64,000 nt of DNA from Butyribacter intestini (GCA_001414325.1 LLKB01000001.1:935699-999698); one strand, 5' to 3'; shown: positions 26,359 through 35,493, numbered from the stretch's first letter. Numbers and translations: made by a program. The notes: generated by a model not told the origin, from the sequence alone.

Positions 26359-28470
26359 ATGGGTAAAAATCTTTTTATAGCCGAGAAACCGAGTGTTGCA
26401 AAGGAATTTGCCAAAGTGCTCAATGTAAACGGAAACGCTTCTAAAGGCTATCTTGAGTCAGATAACAGTGTCGTAACCTGGTGCGTAGGTCATCTTGTTA
26501 CGATGAGTTATCCTGAGGTCTACGATGCGGCACTTAAAAAATGGAGTTTTCAGACACTTCCGTTTATTCCGGAACATTTTTTATATGAGGTCATTCCCGG
26601 TGTTTCAAAACAGTTTAATATAGTAAAAGGTCTTTTAAACAGGGACGATGTATCCTGCATATATGTCTGTACCGACTCAGGAAGAGAAGGAGAATATATA
26701 TATCGTCTTGTCGATGATATGGCAAAAGTGCCACCCGACAAAGAAAAAAGGCGTGTGTGGATAGACTCACAGACAGAGGAGGAGATTAAACGAGGTATAA
26801 AAGAAGCAAAACTTTTATCAGAATATGATAATCTTTCTTCAGCAGCATATCTGAGGGCAAAAAGCGATTATCTTATGGGTATCAACTTTTCAAGAGTTCT
26901 CTCACTCAAATATGGCAGAACGATAATGGACTATCTAAACAATGGTAAATGGTCTGCAGTATCTGTCGGCAGGGTTATGACATGTGTTCTCGGTATGGTA
27001 GTCAAGAGAGAGCGTGAGATAAGGGATTTTGTAAAGACTCCTTTTTACCGTGTTATCGGAAATTTTGGATATGAGGGGCAAAAATTTGACGGTGAATGGC
27101 GTGCCGTAAAAGGTTCACAGTATTTTGAATCGCATCTTTTATATAAAGAAAACGGCTTTAATAAAAAAGAAGATGCACAAAAGCTGATAGATGAATTAAA
27201 GATAGAGCCGCCTGCGGTAAAAGCAGTTATATGTAAAGCCGAAAAGAAAAAAGAGAAGAAAAATCCTCCTCTGCTTTTCAATCTTGCCGAATTGCAAAAT
27301 ACCTGTTCAAAACTTTTTAAGATAAGTCCCGATGAAACATTAAAGATAGTTCAGGAACTTTATGAAAAGAAGCTTGTTACATATCCGAGAACTGATGCAA
27401 GAGTGTTATCAACCGCAGTTGCAAAAGAAATACACAAAAATATCAGCGGTCTTAGAAACTATGCACTCGTAAGGGACATAGCTTCGGGAATACTTGAAGC
27501 ACAGAGTTATAAAGGGATTGAAAAGACAAAATATGTCAATGACAAACAGATAACTGACCATTATGCCATCATACCTACAGGTCAGGGATTTAATGCATTA
27601 AACAGCGTAACCCAGACAGCAGCAAGGGTATATGAAGTAATTGTCAGACGATTTCTTTGTATTTTTTATCCGTCGGCAGAATATCTCAAGATAAATATTA
27701 CTGCCGAAAGACTTAAAGAGTCATTTTTTGCAAGTTTTAAAATAATGACAAAAGAGGGGTATCTTGCTATTGCAAGTGCTTCCTTTGCAAAACAGAAACT
27801 TACGGATAAGCAGGCACAGACCACAGAAGGCAGTGCAGATGATGCGGCAGACAATGACAATAAACTTGACAAAAATGCCATTGAGAAGATAAAACAGTTA
27901 AAAAAAGGCATGGAGATAGACTTATTTTCGGCTGAGATTAAAGAAGGTGAGACTTCACCTCCAAAAAGATACAATTCAGGTTCAATGATACTTGCGATGG
28001 AAAATGCGGGGCAGCTTATCGAAGATGAGGACCTCCGGGCACAGATAAAAGGAAGTGGTATCGGTACGAGTGCAACAAGAGCTGAGATACTCAGCAAACT
28101 TGTTAATATCAAATATCTTTCTTTAAATAAAAAGACGCAGATTATAACACCGACGCTTCTTGGTGAGATGATATATGATGTTGTGTTTGCATCAATCCAT
28201 GCACTTTTAAACCCGGAACTTACGGCAAGCTGGGAACTCGGTCTTACAATGGTTGCAGACGGCAAGATAACAGAAGAAGAGTATATGATGAAACTAAACA
28301 GCTTTATCACAAATCATGTGCAGAATGTAAAGAGCAAAAATTATCAAAATCTTTTCAAACCTTACTTTGATAAGGCGGCTGCAAATTATAAGACTTCAAA
28401 GAAAACTGCTAAGAAAACCACCGCAAAGTCCGGTACTGATAATTCAAAAACAAAGAATAAACAGGCATAA
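26359..28470 (+). CDS. topB: DNA topoisomerase III (type IA)
   Basis: 703 residues. It cuts and passes single strands and decatenates replication intermediates. The TOPRIM start FIAEKPSVAKEFAKVL, the acidic CTDSGREGEYIYR motif, and the active-site tyrosine in KLVTYPRTDARVLS are present, as is the late GIGTSATRAEI. A lysine-rich tail (KKTAKKTTAK) replaces zinc fingers. Housekeeping TopA is usually longer, so this reads as TopB. AAGGA lies nine bases before the ATG. Confidence 0.93.
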   Translation: MGKNLFIAEKPSVAKEFAKVLNVNGNASKGYLESDNSVVTWCVGHLVTMSYPEVYDAALKKWSFQTLPFIPEHFLYEVIPGVSKQFNIVKGLLNRDDVSCIYVCTDSGREGEYIYRLVDDMAKVPPDKEKRRVWIDSQTEEEIKRGIKEAKLLSEYDNLSSAAYLRAKSDYLMGINFSRVLSLKYGRTIMDYLNNGKWSAVSVGRVMTCVLGMVVKREREIRDFVKTPFYRVIGNFGYEGQKFDGEWRAVKGSQYFESHLLYKENGFNKKEDAQKLIDELKIEPPAVKAVICKAEKKKEKKNPPLLFNLAELQNTCSKLFKISPDETLKIVQELYEKKLVTYPRTDARVLSTAVAKEIHKNISGLRNYALVRDIASGILEAQSYKGIEKTKYVNDKQITDHYAIIPTGQGFNALNSVTQTAARVYEVIVRRFLCIFYPSAEYLKINITAERLKESFFASFKIMTKEGYLAIASASFAKQKLTDKQAQTTEGSADDAADNDNKLDKNAIEKIKQLKKGMEIDLFSAEIKEGETSPPKRYNSGSMILAMENAGQLIEDEDLRAQIKGSGIGTSATRAEILSKLVNIKYLSLNKKTQIITPTLLGEMIYDVVFASIHALLNPELTASWELGLTMVADGKITEEEYMMKLNSFITNHVQNVKSKNYQNLFKPYFDKAAANYKTSKKTAKKTTAKSGTDNSKTKNKQA

Positions 28471-28616
28471 TGAATGATATAAGAAATAAAAGCAGACAGC
28501 AATCCGTGGCATGATTTTGAACAAAATACTTTTTTGTGCAATAATCATATAATGCAATAAAATATATAGAGTAAATTGCTAATTTACAAATAAATTATGG
28601 AAATGAGGGAAATCAT

Positions 28617-29285
28617 ATGTACGAAAATTTAAAAAACAAAAACTTATTTAATTTTGATGAAACAATAGCCGCAGATATTTTTACGGATATTGATTTTCCG
28701 TGGGAGGTTCTTCCAAAGATAAAAGACTTTATAACGGGGCTTGGTGAGTCACTCTCACCTGATGATTATGACAAAAAAGGTGACAATGTATGGATAGCAA
28801 AGTCGGCAGCTATAGCACCTACCGCAACCATAAACGGACCCTGTATCATCGGAAAAGATACGGAAGTAAGACCGGGTGCCTTTATCAGAGGTAATGCGAT
28901 AGTAGGAGAAAAATGTGTCGTAGGTAATTCTACAGAATTAAAAAATGTTATCCTTTTCAATAATGTGCAGGTGCCGCATTACAACTATGTGGGCGACTCA
29001 ATCCTTGGCTACAAATCACATATGGGTGCAGGTTCAATTACATCAAATGTAAAATCAGACAAGACAAATGTTGTCATCAAATATGAAGGTGACAAGATAG
29101 AAACAGGGCTTAAAAAGATGGGAGCCATTCTTGGAAATTATGTTGAGGTAGGCTGCAACAGCGTATTAAATCCGGGTACTATAATAGGAAGTAATACAAA
29201 TATCTACCCTCTGTCAAGTGTAAGAGGATATGTTCCAAAAGGAAGTATCTATAAAAAACAGGGTGATATTGTAGAAAAAAGATAA
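28617..29285 (+). CDS. Left-handed beta-helix (hexapeptide) protein, GlmU/LpxA-like transferase fold
   Basis: 222 residues. An ~60-residue helical N-terminus is followed by hexapeptide repeats (about 60-210), for example AAIAPTATINGPCIIGKDTEV and AIVGEKCVVGNSTEL. VPHYNYVGDSILGYKSHMGAGS resembles the acetyl-CoA binding turn of GlmU C-terminal domains, including a candidate catalytic His. There is no nucleotidyltransferase domain in front. It could be an acyl- or acetyltransferase acting on a sugar nucleotide. GAGGG lies before the ATG within GGAAATGAGGG. Monocistronic, with a terminator downstream. Confidence 0.7.
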   Translation: MYENLKNKNLFNFDETIAADIFTDIDFPWEVLPKIKDFITGLGESLSPDDYDKKGDNVWIAKSAAIAPTATINGPCIIGKDTEVRPGAFIRGNAIVGEKCVVGNSTELKNVILFNNVQVPHYNYVGDSILGYKSHMGAGSITSNVKSDKTNVVIKYEGDKIETGLKKMGAILGNYVEVGCNSVLNPGTIIGSNTNIYPLSSVRGYVPKGSIYKKQGDIVEKR

Positions 29286-29388
29286 TCCATATATCAAATA
29301 GGAAGTATGTATTCGGATATAAAAAAAATAATAATAATGTATCTGAGTATAAAAAAGACACGATTAGAAATAGTTTACCTGAGTAAAC

Positions 29389-29427
29389 AAAAAGAACACG
29401 ATTTAAAATATAGACCGTGTTCTTTTT
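29389..29427. terminator. Bidirectional terminator
   Basis: AAAAAGAACACG pairs with CGTGTTCTTTTT across a 15-base loop. It lies between convergent genes. A near copy of the left arm (AAAAAGACACGATTA) lies about 38 bases upstream. Confidence 0.88.
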
Positions 29428-29475
29428 ATGTATAGGAAAATTCTCGTTGGCAAAATGCTGATTTTGCTCTTTTTA

Positions 29476-29967
29476 TTAAGCTGTTTTTCCGCAGCATTTT
29501 TTATATTTTTTACCGCTTCCGCAAGGGCATTTATCATTTGGATAAATCTTTTTTATCTGCATAAAACTGTTAGGTGTATTTGAAGGAGGTATCGGCATAT
29601 CCTCAGGAATTACATTTGCAACAAGTGGTGCAACTCCAAATAAACGGTTTTTAAGTTTGATAACACCATCATCGTCTGCAACATTTTCCGTTGCAGCTTT
29701 ATTATCTGCTGCAGCAACATTGTTTTCATCCTTTGCAATAGCTGCAACCATATTTGCTGCCGTACTCTGTATATTGTCATTTACGCTGTTTTTAATCTCA
29801 TCAGGCAGATCAAGTGTCGATACATCAACATTTGCAAGTCTTGAAATAATAGTATCAATAAGCTCTGCTTTCTTTAATTTTGAATAACCCTTAACTCCAG
29901 AATTTTTGGCAAATTCCTTAAGCTCTGTCACCTTATAACTATCAAGTATTTCATTAAGATTTTTCAT
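29476..29967 (-). CDS. Rho_N / SEC-C motif protein of unknown function
   Basis: 163 residues with an unusual pairing. Residues 1-45 (ILDSYKVTELKEFAKNSGVK ... KKAELIDTII) match the SAP-like Rho N-terminal domain, a nucleic-acid binding helix pair. The last 22 residues (PNDKCPCGSGKKYKKCCG) are a SEC-C zinc motif like that at the SecA C-terminus. The middle is Ala/Asn/Val-rich and likely disordered. It could link nucleic acid to the ribosome or chaperones, but that is a guess. GGAGG upstream supports the ATG. Confidence 0.75.
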   Translation of the reverse strand: MKNLNEILDSYKVTELKEFAKNSGVKGYSKLKKAELIDTIISRLANVDVSTLDLPDEIKNSVNDNIQSTAANMVAAIAKDENNVAAADNKAATENVADDDGVIKLKNRLFGVAPLVANVIPEDMPIPPSNTPNSFMQIKKIYPNDKCPCGSGKKYKKCCGKTA

Positions 29968-30248
29968 TTTAATATTCCTCCGTACATTGTATGGATATAA
30001 TTAACCAAGTAAATACTATTATATCAAACAGAAGCTTACAAATTCAATGCAATTATGTTACAAAGTTTTGTATAAAAACAATAATGGACTATAGATATTA
30101 TACAAAATAAATATAACAGTGTAAAAAAATGGCAGAAATAACACTTTTTTGCAAAAAAAATGACATATTTGTATTTTAATATTTAAATCAGCATAAATCT
30201 TAATAAAATCTTAAGATTATGACTTGAACTATAAACAAGGATGGAAAT
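29968..30248. other. Divergent AT-rich spacer with 12-bp palindrome
   Basis: 281 bases between divergent genes. AATCTTAAGATT (30207-30218) is a perfect palindrome, preceded by a half copy (AATCTTAA) about 12 bases upstream; it lies near the start of the sulfotransferase-like gene and may be an operator. No clear promoter pair was read. Confidence 0.35.
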
Positions 30249-32213
30249 ATGAAAACGATAAACAAATTATTGGCACCTATCAAGAAAAAAACAATGAACG
30301 CACTTGTAGCTAATTATAAATGGCTTGAAAAACAGGTTCGGGCAAACAATGTCACTTATAATAACATAAGTAATAACTATGAAACAAATATAGATACAAA
30401 ATCAGAAATTGCTGCAATATCATCTTATAAAAGAGAAGTAGCGATAAACGAGATATTAAAAAGCAAAGAATATGATTTCGATAATATGCTTGTCATCAAA
30501 AATCCGCACCGTATTGCACCGTTATCTGCACTTGCACTATTTGTGACGGATATGTCCTGTAAAGTTCAATATACCATAGCCGGCAAAAGAGGGAGTGACG
30601 ACTACACGGTATGTGATGAGATAATGACTAAATATCACAGGGTTCCATTATTAGGATTATATGAAAATTCAGTAAATATTATTATCGTAAGGCTTCTCGA
30701 TGAAAACGACAGCATAATTGCGTCAAAGAAATTACGCATTATCATAAGAGGTCTTGATAAACCGGTTCACAATGCCGTAAAACTTTCAAACAGCACACAG
30801 CCATTGTCAAAAGATTTTATTTTTGTTTCAGGCGGGTATCATGGCGGTGTTTATGCATTTGATAAAAAAGGAAATATCCGATTTGCACTCAATAAAATTC
30901 CTCAGTATTGTGGTGTATATCTTTTTAAAGACGGACGCTTTTTATTCCCTGAAAAGCATATGAGGAGACCTGCATGGGGAAATGCAAATACAGTTGTAAT
31001 GCATGAAATGGATATGATGGGCAGGGTTTACCGTACTTATTATGATAAAAAGGGACTTCATCACTGGGCGATAGAAAAAGAGCCGGGTGGAAACATACTT
31101 GCACTTTCAAGTTCTACGGATGATACATTTATGGAGAATGAGATAGTTGAGATAGACAGATTTACCGGCGAGGCAGTAAAAGAGATAAATATGAACCAGC
31201 TTCTTCCTGAAAAGTACATTACAAGAAATGACTGGGCACATATAAATTCAATAGAATATATTGCCAAGGATGATTCTGTTGTCATTTCAATGCGTAATGT
31301 CCACACTATCGCAAAGATAAGTCTTGAGAAAGGCGAACTTGTCTGGATTTTAACAAACCCTAAATTTTACAAGGAAACTAATGTTGAGGACAAAGTCCTT
31401 AAACCGGAGGGTGATATAAAATGGTTCTTCCAGCAGCACGCTATCCAGATAGTTCACGATGAAAAAAATAAGGACGGCAGACTTCACATAATGCTTTTTG
31501 ACAATCATACGGCAAACAGAAGACCTGTCAAATGGTTTGATAAAGAAAAAAAATCAAATATCATGTTCTTTACTATAGATGAGAAAAATATGACAGTCAC
31601 ACAGGATAAATATATCCCTGTTCCTTTAAGTGTTACAAGGTCAAATGAGGAATATGATACAAAGACAGGAAAAGTATTTGCCATGTGTGCAAATCTTAAA
31701 CCGCCTATTGACGGCTATAACGGAAAAATATATGAAATAGATTACAATACGGGTGAGATTACAAATGAATTTTCATCTGAGCTGGATTATTTCAGTGCAC
31801 ATTCAATAGAATTTAACATAAATGATATGGCGAAACCGTTAGATTTTTCTAAAGATATGGTAGTCGGTGAGCTGTATGCACCTGTAAAAGCTGAAGGAAA
31901 TGCTGAGGACTTTACCAAACTGTTAGATTTTGATGATATTGAAAATAATGACGATAAACCACAGATTTGTATGTATGGTGAATTATTACAGATAAGAGCA
32001 CTTGACCATACACTTGAAAAGATATATCTGTATAATGAAAATGACACATATATACAGGACTTTACGGATTCGGAGCAGACTATTGAAGTATTTGGAACAC
32101 AGCATTATTATATGAGTATGCCGCTTATGGCAATAGCTCACGGAAATTATAAACTTGCAATAAAGCACAACGGAAAGCTTTATGACACACACAAATATAT
32201 AAACATATTTTAG
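30249..32213 (+). CDS. Arylsulfotransferase (ASST)-like protein without signal peptide
   Basis: 654 residues. The central and C-terminal parts match the six-bladed beta-propeller ASST family, which moves sulfate between phenolic compounds without PAPS. Seen: VSGGYHGGVYAFDKKGNIR, VMHEMDMMGRVYR, GLHHWAIEKEPGGNIL, NDWAHINSIEYI and VVISMRNVHTIAKI. Several conserved histidines are there, including HH after KKGL and the His of RNVHTI. The E. coli enzyme is periplasmic, but here no signal peptide or membrane helix is visible. The N-terminal ~180 residues resemble an immunoglobulin-like lead domain. A lone gene, with AAGGA seven bases before the ATG. Confidence 0.78.
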   Translation: MKTINKLLAPIKKKTMNALVANYKWLEKQVRANNVTYNNISNNYETNIDTKSEIAAISSYKREVAINEILKSKEYDFDNMLVIKNPHRIAPLSALALFVTDMSCKVQYTIAGKRGSDDYTVCDEIMTKYHRVPLLGLYENSVNIIIVRLLDENDSIIASKKLRIIIRGLDKPVHNAVKLSNSTQPLSKDFIFVSGGYHGGVYAFDKKGNIRFALNKIPQYCGVYLFKDGRFLFPEKHMRRPAWGNANTVVMHEMDMMGRVYRTYYDKKGLHHWAIEKEPGGNILALSSSTDDTFMENEIVEIDRFTGEAVKEINMNQLLPEKYITRNDWAHINSIEYIAKDDSVVISMRNVHTIAKISLEKGELVWILTNPKFYKETNVEDKVLKPEGDIKWFFQQHAIQIVHDEKNKDGRLHIMLFDNHTANRRPVKWFDKEKKSNIMFFTIDEKNMTVTQDKYIPVPLSVTRSNEEYDTKTGKVFAMCANLKPPIDGYNGKIYEIDYNTGEITNEFSSELDYFSAHSIEFNINDMAKPLDFSKDMVVGELYAPVKAEGNAEDFTKLLDFDDIENNDDKPQICMYGELLQIRALDHTLEKIYLYNENDTYIQDFTDSEQTIEVFGTQHYYMSMPLMAIAHGNYKLAIKHNGKLYDTHKYINIF

Positions 32214-32428
32214 ATATGATAAAAGCCGGGATAATTGATAACTGACTATCAATTATTGCCGGTTTTTGCTGTCTCTACCGTCTTATTCAATAAAATCTTG
32301 CAATATCTGAAATTTTTTGACAAAATTTTTCAAAAAGGTATAGACTTCACAATCAATTTATGCGAAAATATAGTTTAGGACTGCGGATAATGTCGCAGAT
32401 AATAAGCATTATTGAAAGGAGCAAGAAC

Positions 32429-33136
32429 ATGATTTATTCACAGGAAGTAGAAAACATGTGCCCAGTAGCTCAGGGAGTACACCATGGTTGTGCACCAATC
32501 CCAGAAGAAGCAAAATGGGTTAAGGCAAAAGAAGTAAAGGATATTTCCGGCTTTACACATGGTGTAGGCTGGTGTGCACCACAGCAGGGTGCGTGCAAAC
32601 TTACTCTCAATGTTAAGGAAGGTATTATACAGGAAGCTTTAGTTGAGACTATCGGATGTTCAGGAATGACACATTCAGCAGCTATGGCATCTGAAATTCT
32701 TCCGGGACTTACAGTAATGGAAGCATTAAACACAGACTTAGTTTGTGATGCTATCAATACAGCTATGAGAGAGCTTTTCCTTCAGATCGTTTATGGTCGT
32801 TCGCAGAGTGCTTTCTCTGAGGATGGACTTGCTATCGGTGCCGGTCTTGAAGATCTTGGTAAGGGACTTCGCTCACAGGTTGGTACTATGTATGGTACAT
32901 TAAAGAAAGGTCCTCGTTACTTAGAGATGGCTGAGGGTTATGTTACAGCTATCGCATTAGATGAAGATGACCTTATCATTGGTTACAAATTCGTCAGCCT
33001 TGGAAAAATGACAGACTTCATCAAAAAAGGTGATGATCCTAACACAGCTTGGGAAAAAGCTTGTGGACAGTATGGCCGTGTTGACGACGCTGTTAAGCTT
33101 ATCGACCCAAGAACAGATGAAGAGATCGCAAAATAA
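32429..33136 (+). CDS. Iron-sulfur cluster scaffold-like (NifU N-type) protein paired with GGGtGRT
   Basis: 235 residues. The family is annotated as a NifU-like scaffold. Cysteines stand in GWCAPQQGACKLTL and TIGCSGMTHSAAMASE, reminiscent of the IscU/NifU cluster ligands, and an extra pair lies near the N-terminus (MCPVAQGVHHGC). AAGGAG seven bases before the ATG at 32429 fixes the start; a longer in-frame ORF from 32360 lacks such a site. Codon use is biased like ribosomal genes. It is followed after 21 bases by the GGGtGRT gene, a pairing I know to be common in Clostridia, with no proven function. Confidence 0.75.
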   Translation: MIYSQEVENMCPVAQGVHHGCAPIPEEAKWVKAKEVKDISGFTHGVGWCAPQQGACKLTLNVKEGIIQEALVETIGCSGMTHSAAMASEILPGLTVMEALNTDLVCDAINTAMRELFLQIVYGRSQSAFSEDGLAIGAGLEDLGKGLRSQVGTMYGTLKKGPRYLEMAEGYVTAIALDEDDLIIGYKFVSLGKMTDFIKKGDDPNTAWEKACGQYGRVDDAVKLIDPRTDEEIAK

Positions 33137-33157
33137 TATAAAGGAGGCAAACGAACA

Positions 33158-34168
33158 ATGGCATTATTTGAATCATATGAAAGAAGAATTGATAAAATCA
33201 ATAGCGTTTTAAACAGCTATGGTATCGCTTCTATTGAAGAAGCTGAAAAGATTACTAAAGATGCTGGATTAAATGTATATGACCAGATTAAAGGCATTCA
33301 GCCAATCTGTTTTGAGAACGCCTGTTGGGCATATATAGTTGGTGCAGCTATCGCAATCAAAAAAGACTGCCGTCGTGCAGCAGACGCAGCAGCAGCAATC
33401 GGTGAAGGATTACAGGCATTTTGTATCCCTGGTTCAGTTGCAGATACTCGTAAAGTAGGTCTTGGACATGGTAACTTAGGAAAAATGCTCCTTGAAGAAG
33501 AGACAGAATGTTTTGCATTCCTTGCAGGACATGAATCATTCGCTGCAGCAGAAGGTGCTATCGGTATCGCTGAGAAGGCAAACAAGGTTCGTAAGAAACC
33601 TCTCCGCGTTATCCTTAACGGTCTTGGAAAAGATGCTGCTCAGATCATTTCTCGTATCAACGGATTTACATTTGTTGAGACAGAGTATGATCCATATACA
33701 AACACAGTTAAAGAAGTATTCCGTAAATCTTACTCAGATGGACTTCGTGCAAAAGTAAACTGCTATGGTGCAAACGATGTTTGCGAAGGTGTAGCTATCA
33801 TGCACAAAGAGGGCGTTGATGTATCTATCACAGGTAACTCAACAAACCCAACCCGTTTCCAGCATCCTGTTGCAGGTACATACAAGAAAGAATGTATCGA
33901 GCAGGGTAAGAAATACTTCTCAGTTGCTTCAGGCGGTGGTACAGGACGTACACTCCATCCTGATAACATGGCTGCAGGTCCTGCATCTTATGGTATGACA
34001 GATACATTAGGAAGAATGCATTCAGACGCTCAGTTCGCCGGATCATCTTCAGTACCTGCCCATGTTGAGATGATGGGTCTTATCGGTGCCGGAAACAACC
34101 CTATGGTTGGTATGACAGTTGCAGTTGCAGTATCTATTCAGGAAGCTGCTGACGCTGGTAAATTCTAA
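33158..34168 (+). CDS. GGGtGRT protein (uncharacterised family)
   Basis: 336 residues. It carries the family's namesake motif in SVASGGGTGRTLHPDN, plus CRRAADAAAAIGEGLQAFC and the repeated gly-rich VRLGHGNLG-like VGLGHGNLGKML. The fold and reaction are not known; the glycine-rich motif suggests nucleotide or cofactor binding. Co-transcribed with the NifU-like gene, preceded by AAAGGAGG. Arg is mostly CGT, unlike neighbouring genes that use AGA, a mark of high expression. A terminator follows. Confidence 0.85.
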   Translation: MALFESYERRIDKINSVLNSYGIASIEEAEKITKDAGLNVYDQIKGIQPICFENACWAYIVGAAIAIKKDCRRAADAAAAIGEGLQAFCIPGSVADTRKVGLGHGNLGKMLLEEETECFAFLAGHESFAAAEGAIGIAEKANKVRKKPLRVILNGLGKDAAQIISRINGFTFVETEYDPYTNTVKEVFRKSYSDGLRAKVNCYGANDVCEGVAIMHKEGVDVSITGNSTNPTRFQHPVAGTYKKECIEQGKKYFSVASGGGTGRTLHPDNMAAGPASYGMTDTLGRMHSDAQFAGSSSVPAHVEMMGLIGAGNNPMVGMTVAVAVSIQEAADAGKF

Positions 34169-34195
34169 TAAACCATAAATAAACTTTAGTGTTTT

Positions 34196-34229
34196 GGGAG
34201 TCCTCAGAGTTTTTGAGGGCTCTCTTTTT
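34196..34229 (+). terminator. Intrinsic terminator after GGGtGRT
   Basis: GAG.CCTCA pairs with TGAGG.CTC around a short loop, then CTTTTT. Confidence 0.8.
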
Positions 34230-34253
34230 GAAATTTAGATAGGAGACAAAACA

Positions 34254-34802
34254 ATGAGCAAAAAACTTGCCATATTTTTTCCGGGAATAGGTTACCACAA
34301 TGACAAACCATTACTTTATTACAGCAGAAAACTTGCAGCAGAAGCAGGTTTTCAGTGCGTGAGAGTAGATTACAATGGATTTGCGTCAGAAATTAAAGGC
34401 AATGCTGACAAAATGAGAGAAGCACTTGAAACAGCATATTCACAGACAGAGCTTATATTATCGGATATTGACTGGAAATCTTATGAGAATATAATTTTCA
34501 TTTCAAAGAGTATAGGAACAGTAGTCGCCGCCCGTTATGCAAAAGAATATGATATAACCTGCAGAAATATCTATATGACACCTCTTGCAGAAACATTTTT
34601 ATTTGAGCCATGCAATGGGATAGCCTTTCATGGAACTGCTGATTCATGGGCAGACACTAAAATTATTAAAGATAAATGCATAGAATATGATATAAAACTT
34701 TCTATTATCCCTGATGCAGACCATTCACTTGAAACAGCAGATACTATGAAAAATATAGCAATAATAAATAAAGTAATGGACGAAATAAAAAAATATCTTT
34801 AA
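34254..34802 (+). CDS. Small alpha/beta-hydrolase-like protein
   Basis: 182 residues with an N-terminal beta strand and turn (KLAIFFPGIGYHNDKPL), a candidate nucleophile Ser in ISKSIGT, a late Asp in HGTADSWAD and a His in PDADHSLE. These fall in the order Ser-Asp-His of alpha/beta hydrolases, and the size suggests a minimal, lidless form. GGAGA lies upstream of the ATG. No signal peptide. Substrate unknown. Confidence 0.68.
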   Translation: MSKKLAIFFPGIGYHNDKPLLYYSRKLAAEAGFQCVRVDYNGFASEIKGNADKMREALETAYSQTELILSDIDWKSYENIIFISKSIGTVVAARYAKEYDITCRNIYMTPLAETFLFEPCNGIAFHGTADSWADTKIIKDKCIEYDIKLSIIPDADHSLETADTMKNIAIINKVMDEIKKYL

Positions 34803-34832
34803 AACAGTTCCAGACAGTTATTTCATGTTATC

Positions 34833-34910
34833 GAACAAATTTTCTCTTTTGTATTGACAAACAGTTGTTCTGATGATAATATAGTTTACACAGTAAACGA
34901 ACAAATGTTT
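34833..34910 (+). promoter_or_regulatory. SOS-type promoter with two LexA-like boxes
   Basis: Two sites fit the Firmicute LexA box (GAAC-N4-GTTY). One, at 34859-34870, reads GAACaactGTTT on the minus strand and overlaps the promoter spacer. The other, at 34899-34910, reads GAACaaatGTTT. A weaker GAACaaatTTTC lies at 34833-34844. TTGACA at 34854-34859 with TAATAT at 34877-34882 (17-base spacer) is the likely promoter. Repressor bound at the first box would block polymerase. Confidence 0.72.
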
Positions 34911-34928
34911 ATCACAAAGGAGGAGCCT

Positions 34929-35318
34929 ATGTTTATAAGAGATATTTTATCACAGAAAAGATATTTACCGGTTAAGTTAGCAATAGTAGCTGTTATAGCA
35001 TCATTTATTGCAGTTTTAAGTTTTCATATAAGCAGATCGTCCGGAGTGAGCACTTTTAACGGCACCGTGACAAATGATACGGATATTGCAGGCAACACCG
35101 GCAGTCAGAAAAAAATGTCATATGTATCTGTCACTATACAGCAAAATGACTCGCTTTGGAGTATAGCCAAAAAGTATAAAAATCAATATGACGGTTCTTT
35201 TAATGATTTTTTGGAGGAAATAAAGAGGTGCAACGGACTTAGTTCAGATACCATATATGCCGGAAATCATATCATCGTACCTGTTGTCATACATTCTGAA
35301 AAGATTGAACATCCATAA
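34929..35318 (+). CDS. YneA-like LysM membrane protein, probable SOS cell-division inhibitor
   Basis: 129 residues: a short cytoplasmic start, one membrane helix (about 14-31, KLAIVAVIASFIAVLSF), a ~40-residue linker, and a C-terminal LysM module (VTIQQNDSLWSIAKKY ... CNGLSSDTIYAGNHIIVP) for peptidoglycan binding. This matches B. subtilis YneA, which delays septation during SOS. The start at 34929 is fixed by AAAGGAGG. The LexA-like boxes upstream support the same job. lexA itself, next to yneA in Bacillus, is not adjacent here. Confidence 0.75.
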   Translation: MFIRDILSQKRYLPVKLAIVAVIASFIAVLSFHISRSSGVSTFNGTVTNDTDIAGNTGSQKKMSYVSVTIQQNDSLWSIAKKYKNQYDGSFNDFLEEIKRCNGLSSDTIYAGNHIIVPVVIHSEKIEHP

Positions 35319-35384
35319 CTTTGACACAGTTCTTCGTTAAAATAGCACCGTTGTGTAAAACAAAGATTTGTTTTATATTATATG

Positions 35385-35430
35385 GGTCAGGCGGATATTG
35401 GCAATCTGCTCTGATGTTTGCTTGTAATAC
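35385..35430. repeat. REP-like element, family A (plus orientation)
   Basis: GGTCAGGCGGATATTGGCAA then TCTGCTCTGATGTTTGCTTG, aligning along its length with the 58.04-kb copy. It is followed at once by a perfect 9-bp hairpin, AATACTATC (35426-35434) with GATAGTATT (35450-35458). Confidence 0.65.
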
Positions 35431-35493
35431 TATCCAAGCCAGTACACCAGATAGTATTAAATACATTAAATTTACACGGAGGATTATGTTAAA

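Noticed and set aside
27666-28310. 214-codon minus-strand ORF inside topB
   Set aside because: Antisense shadow of topoisomerase III with no independent support.
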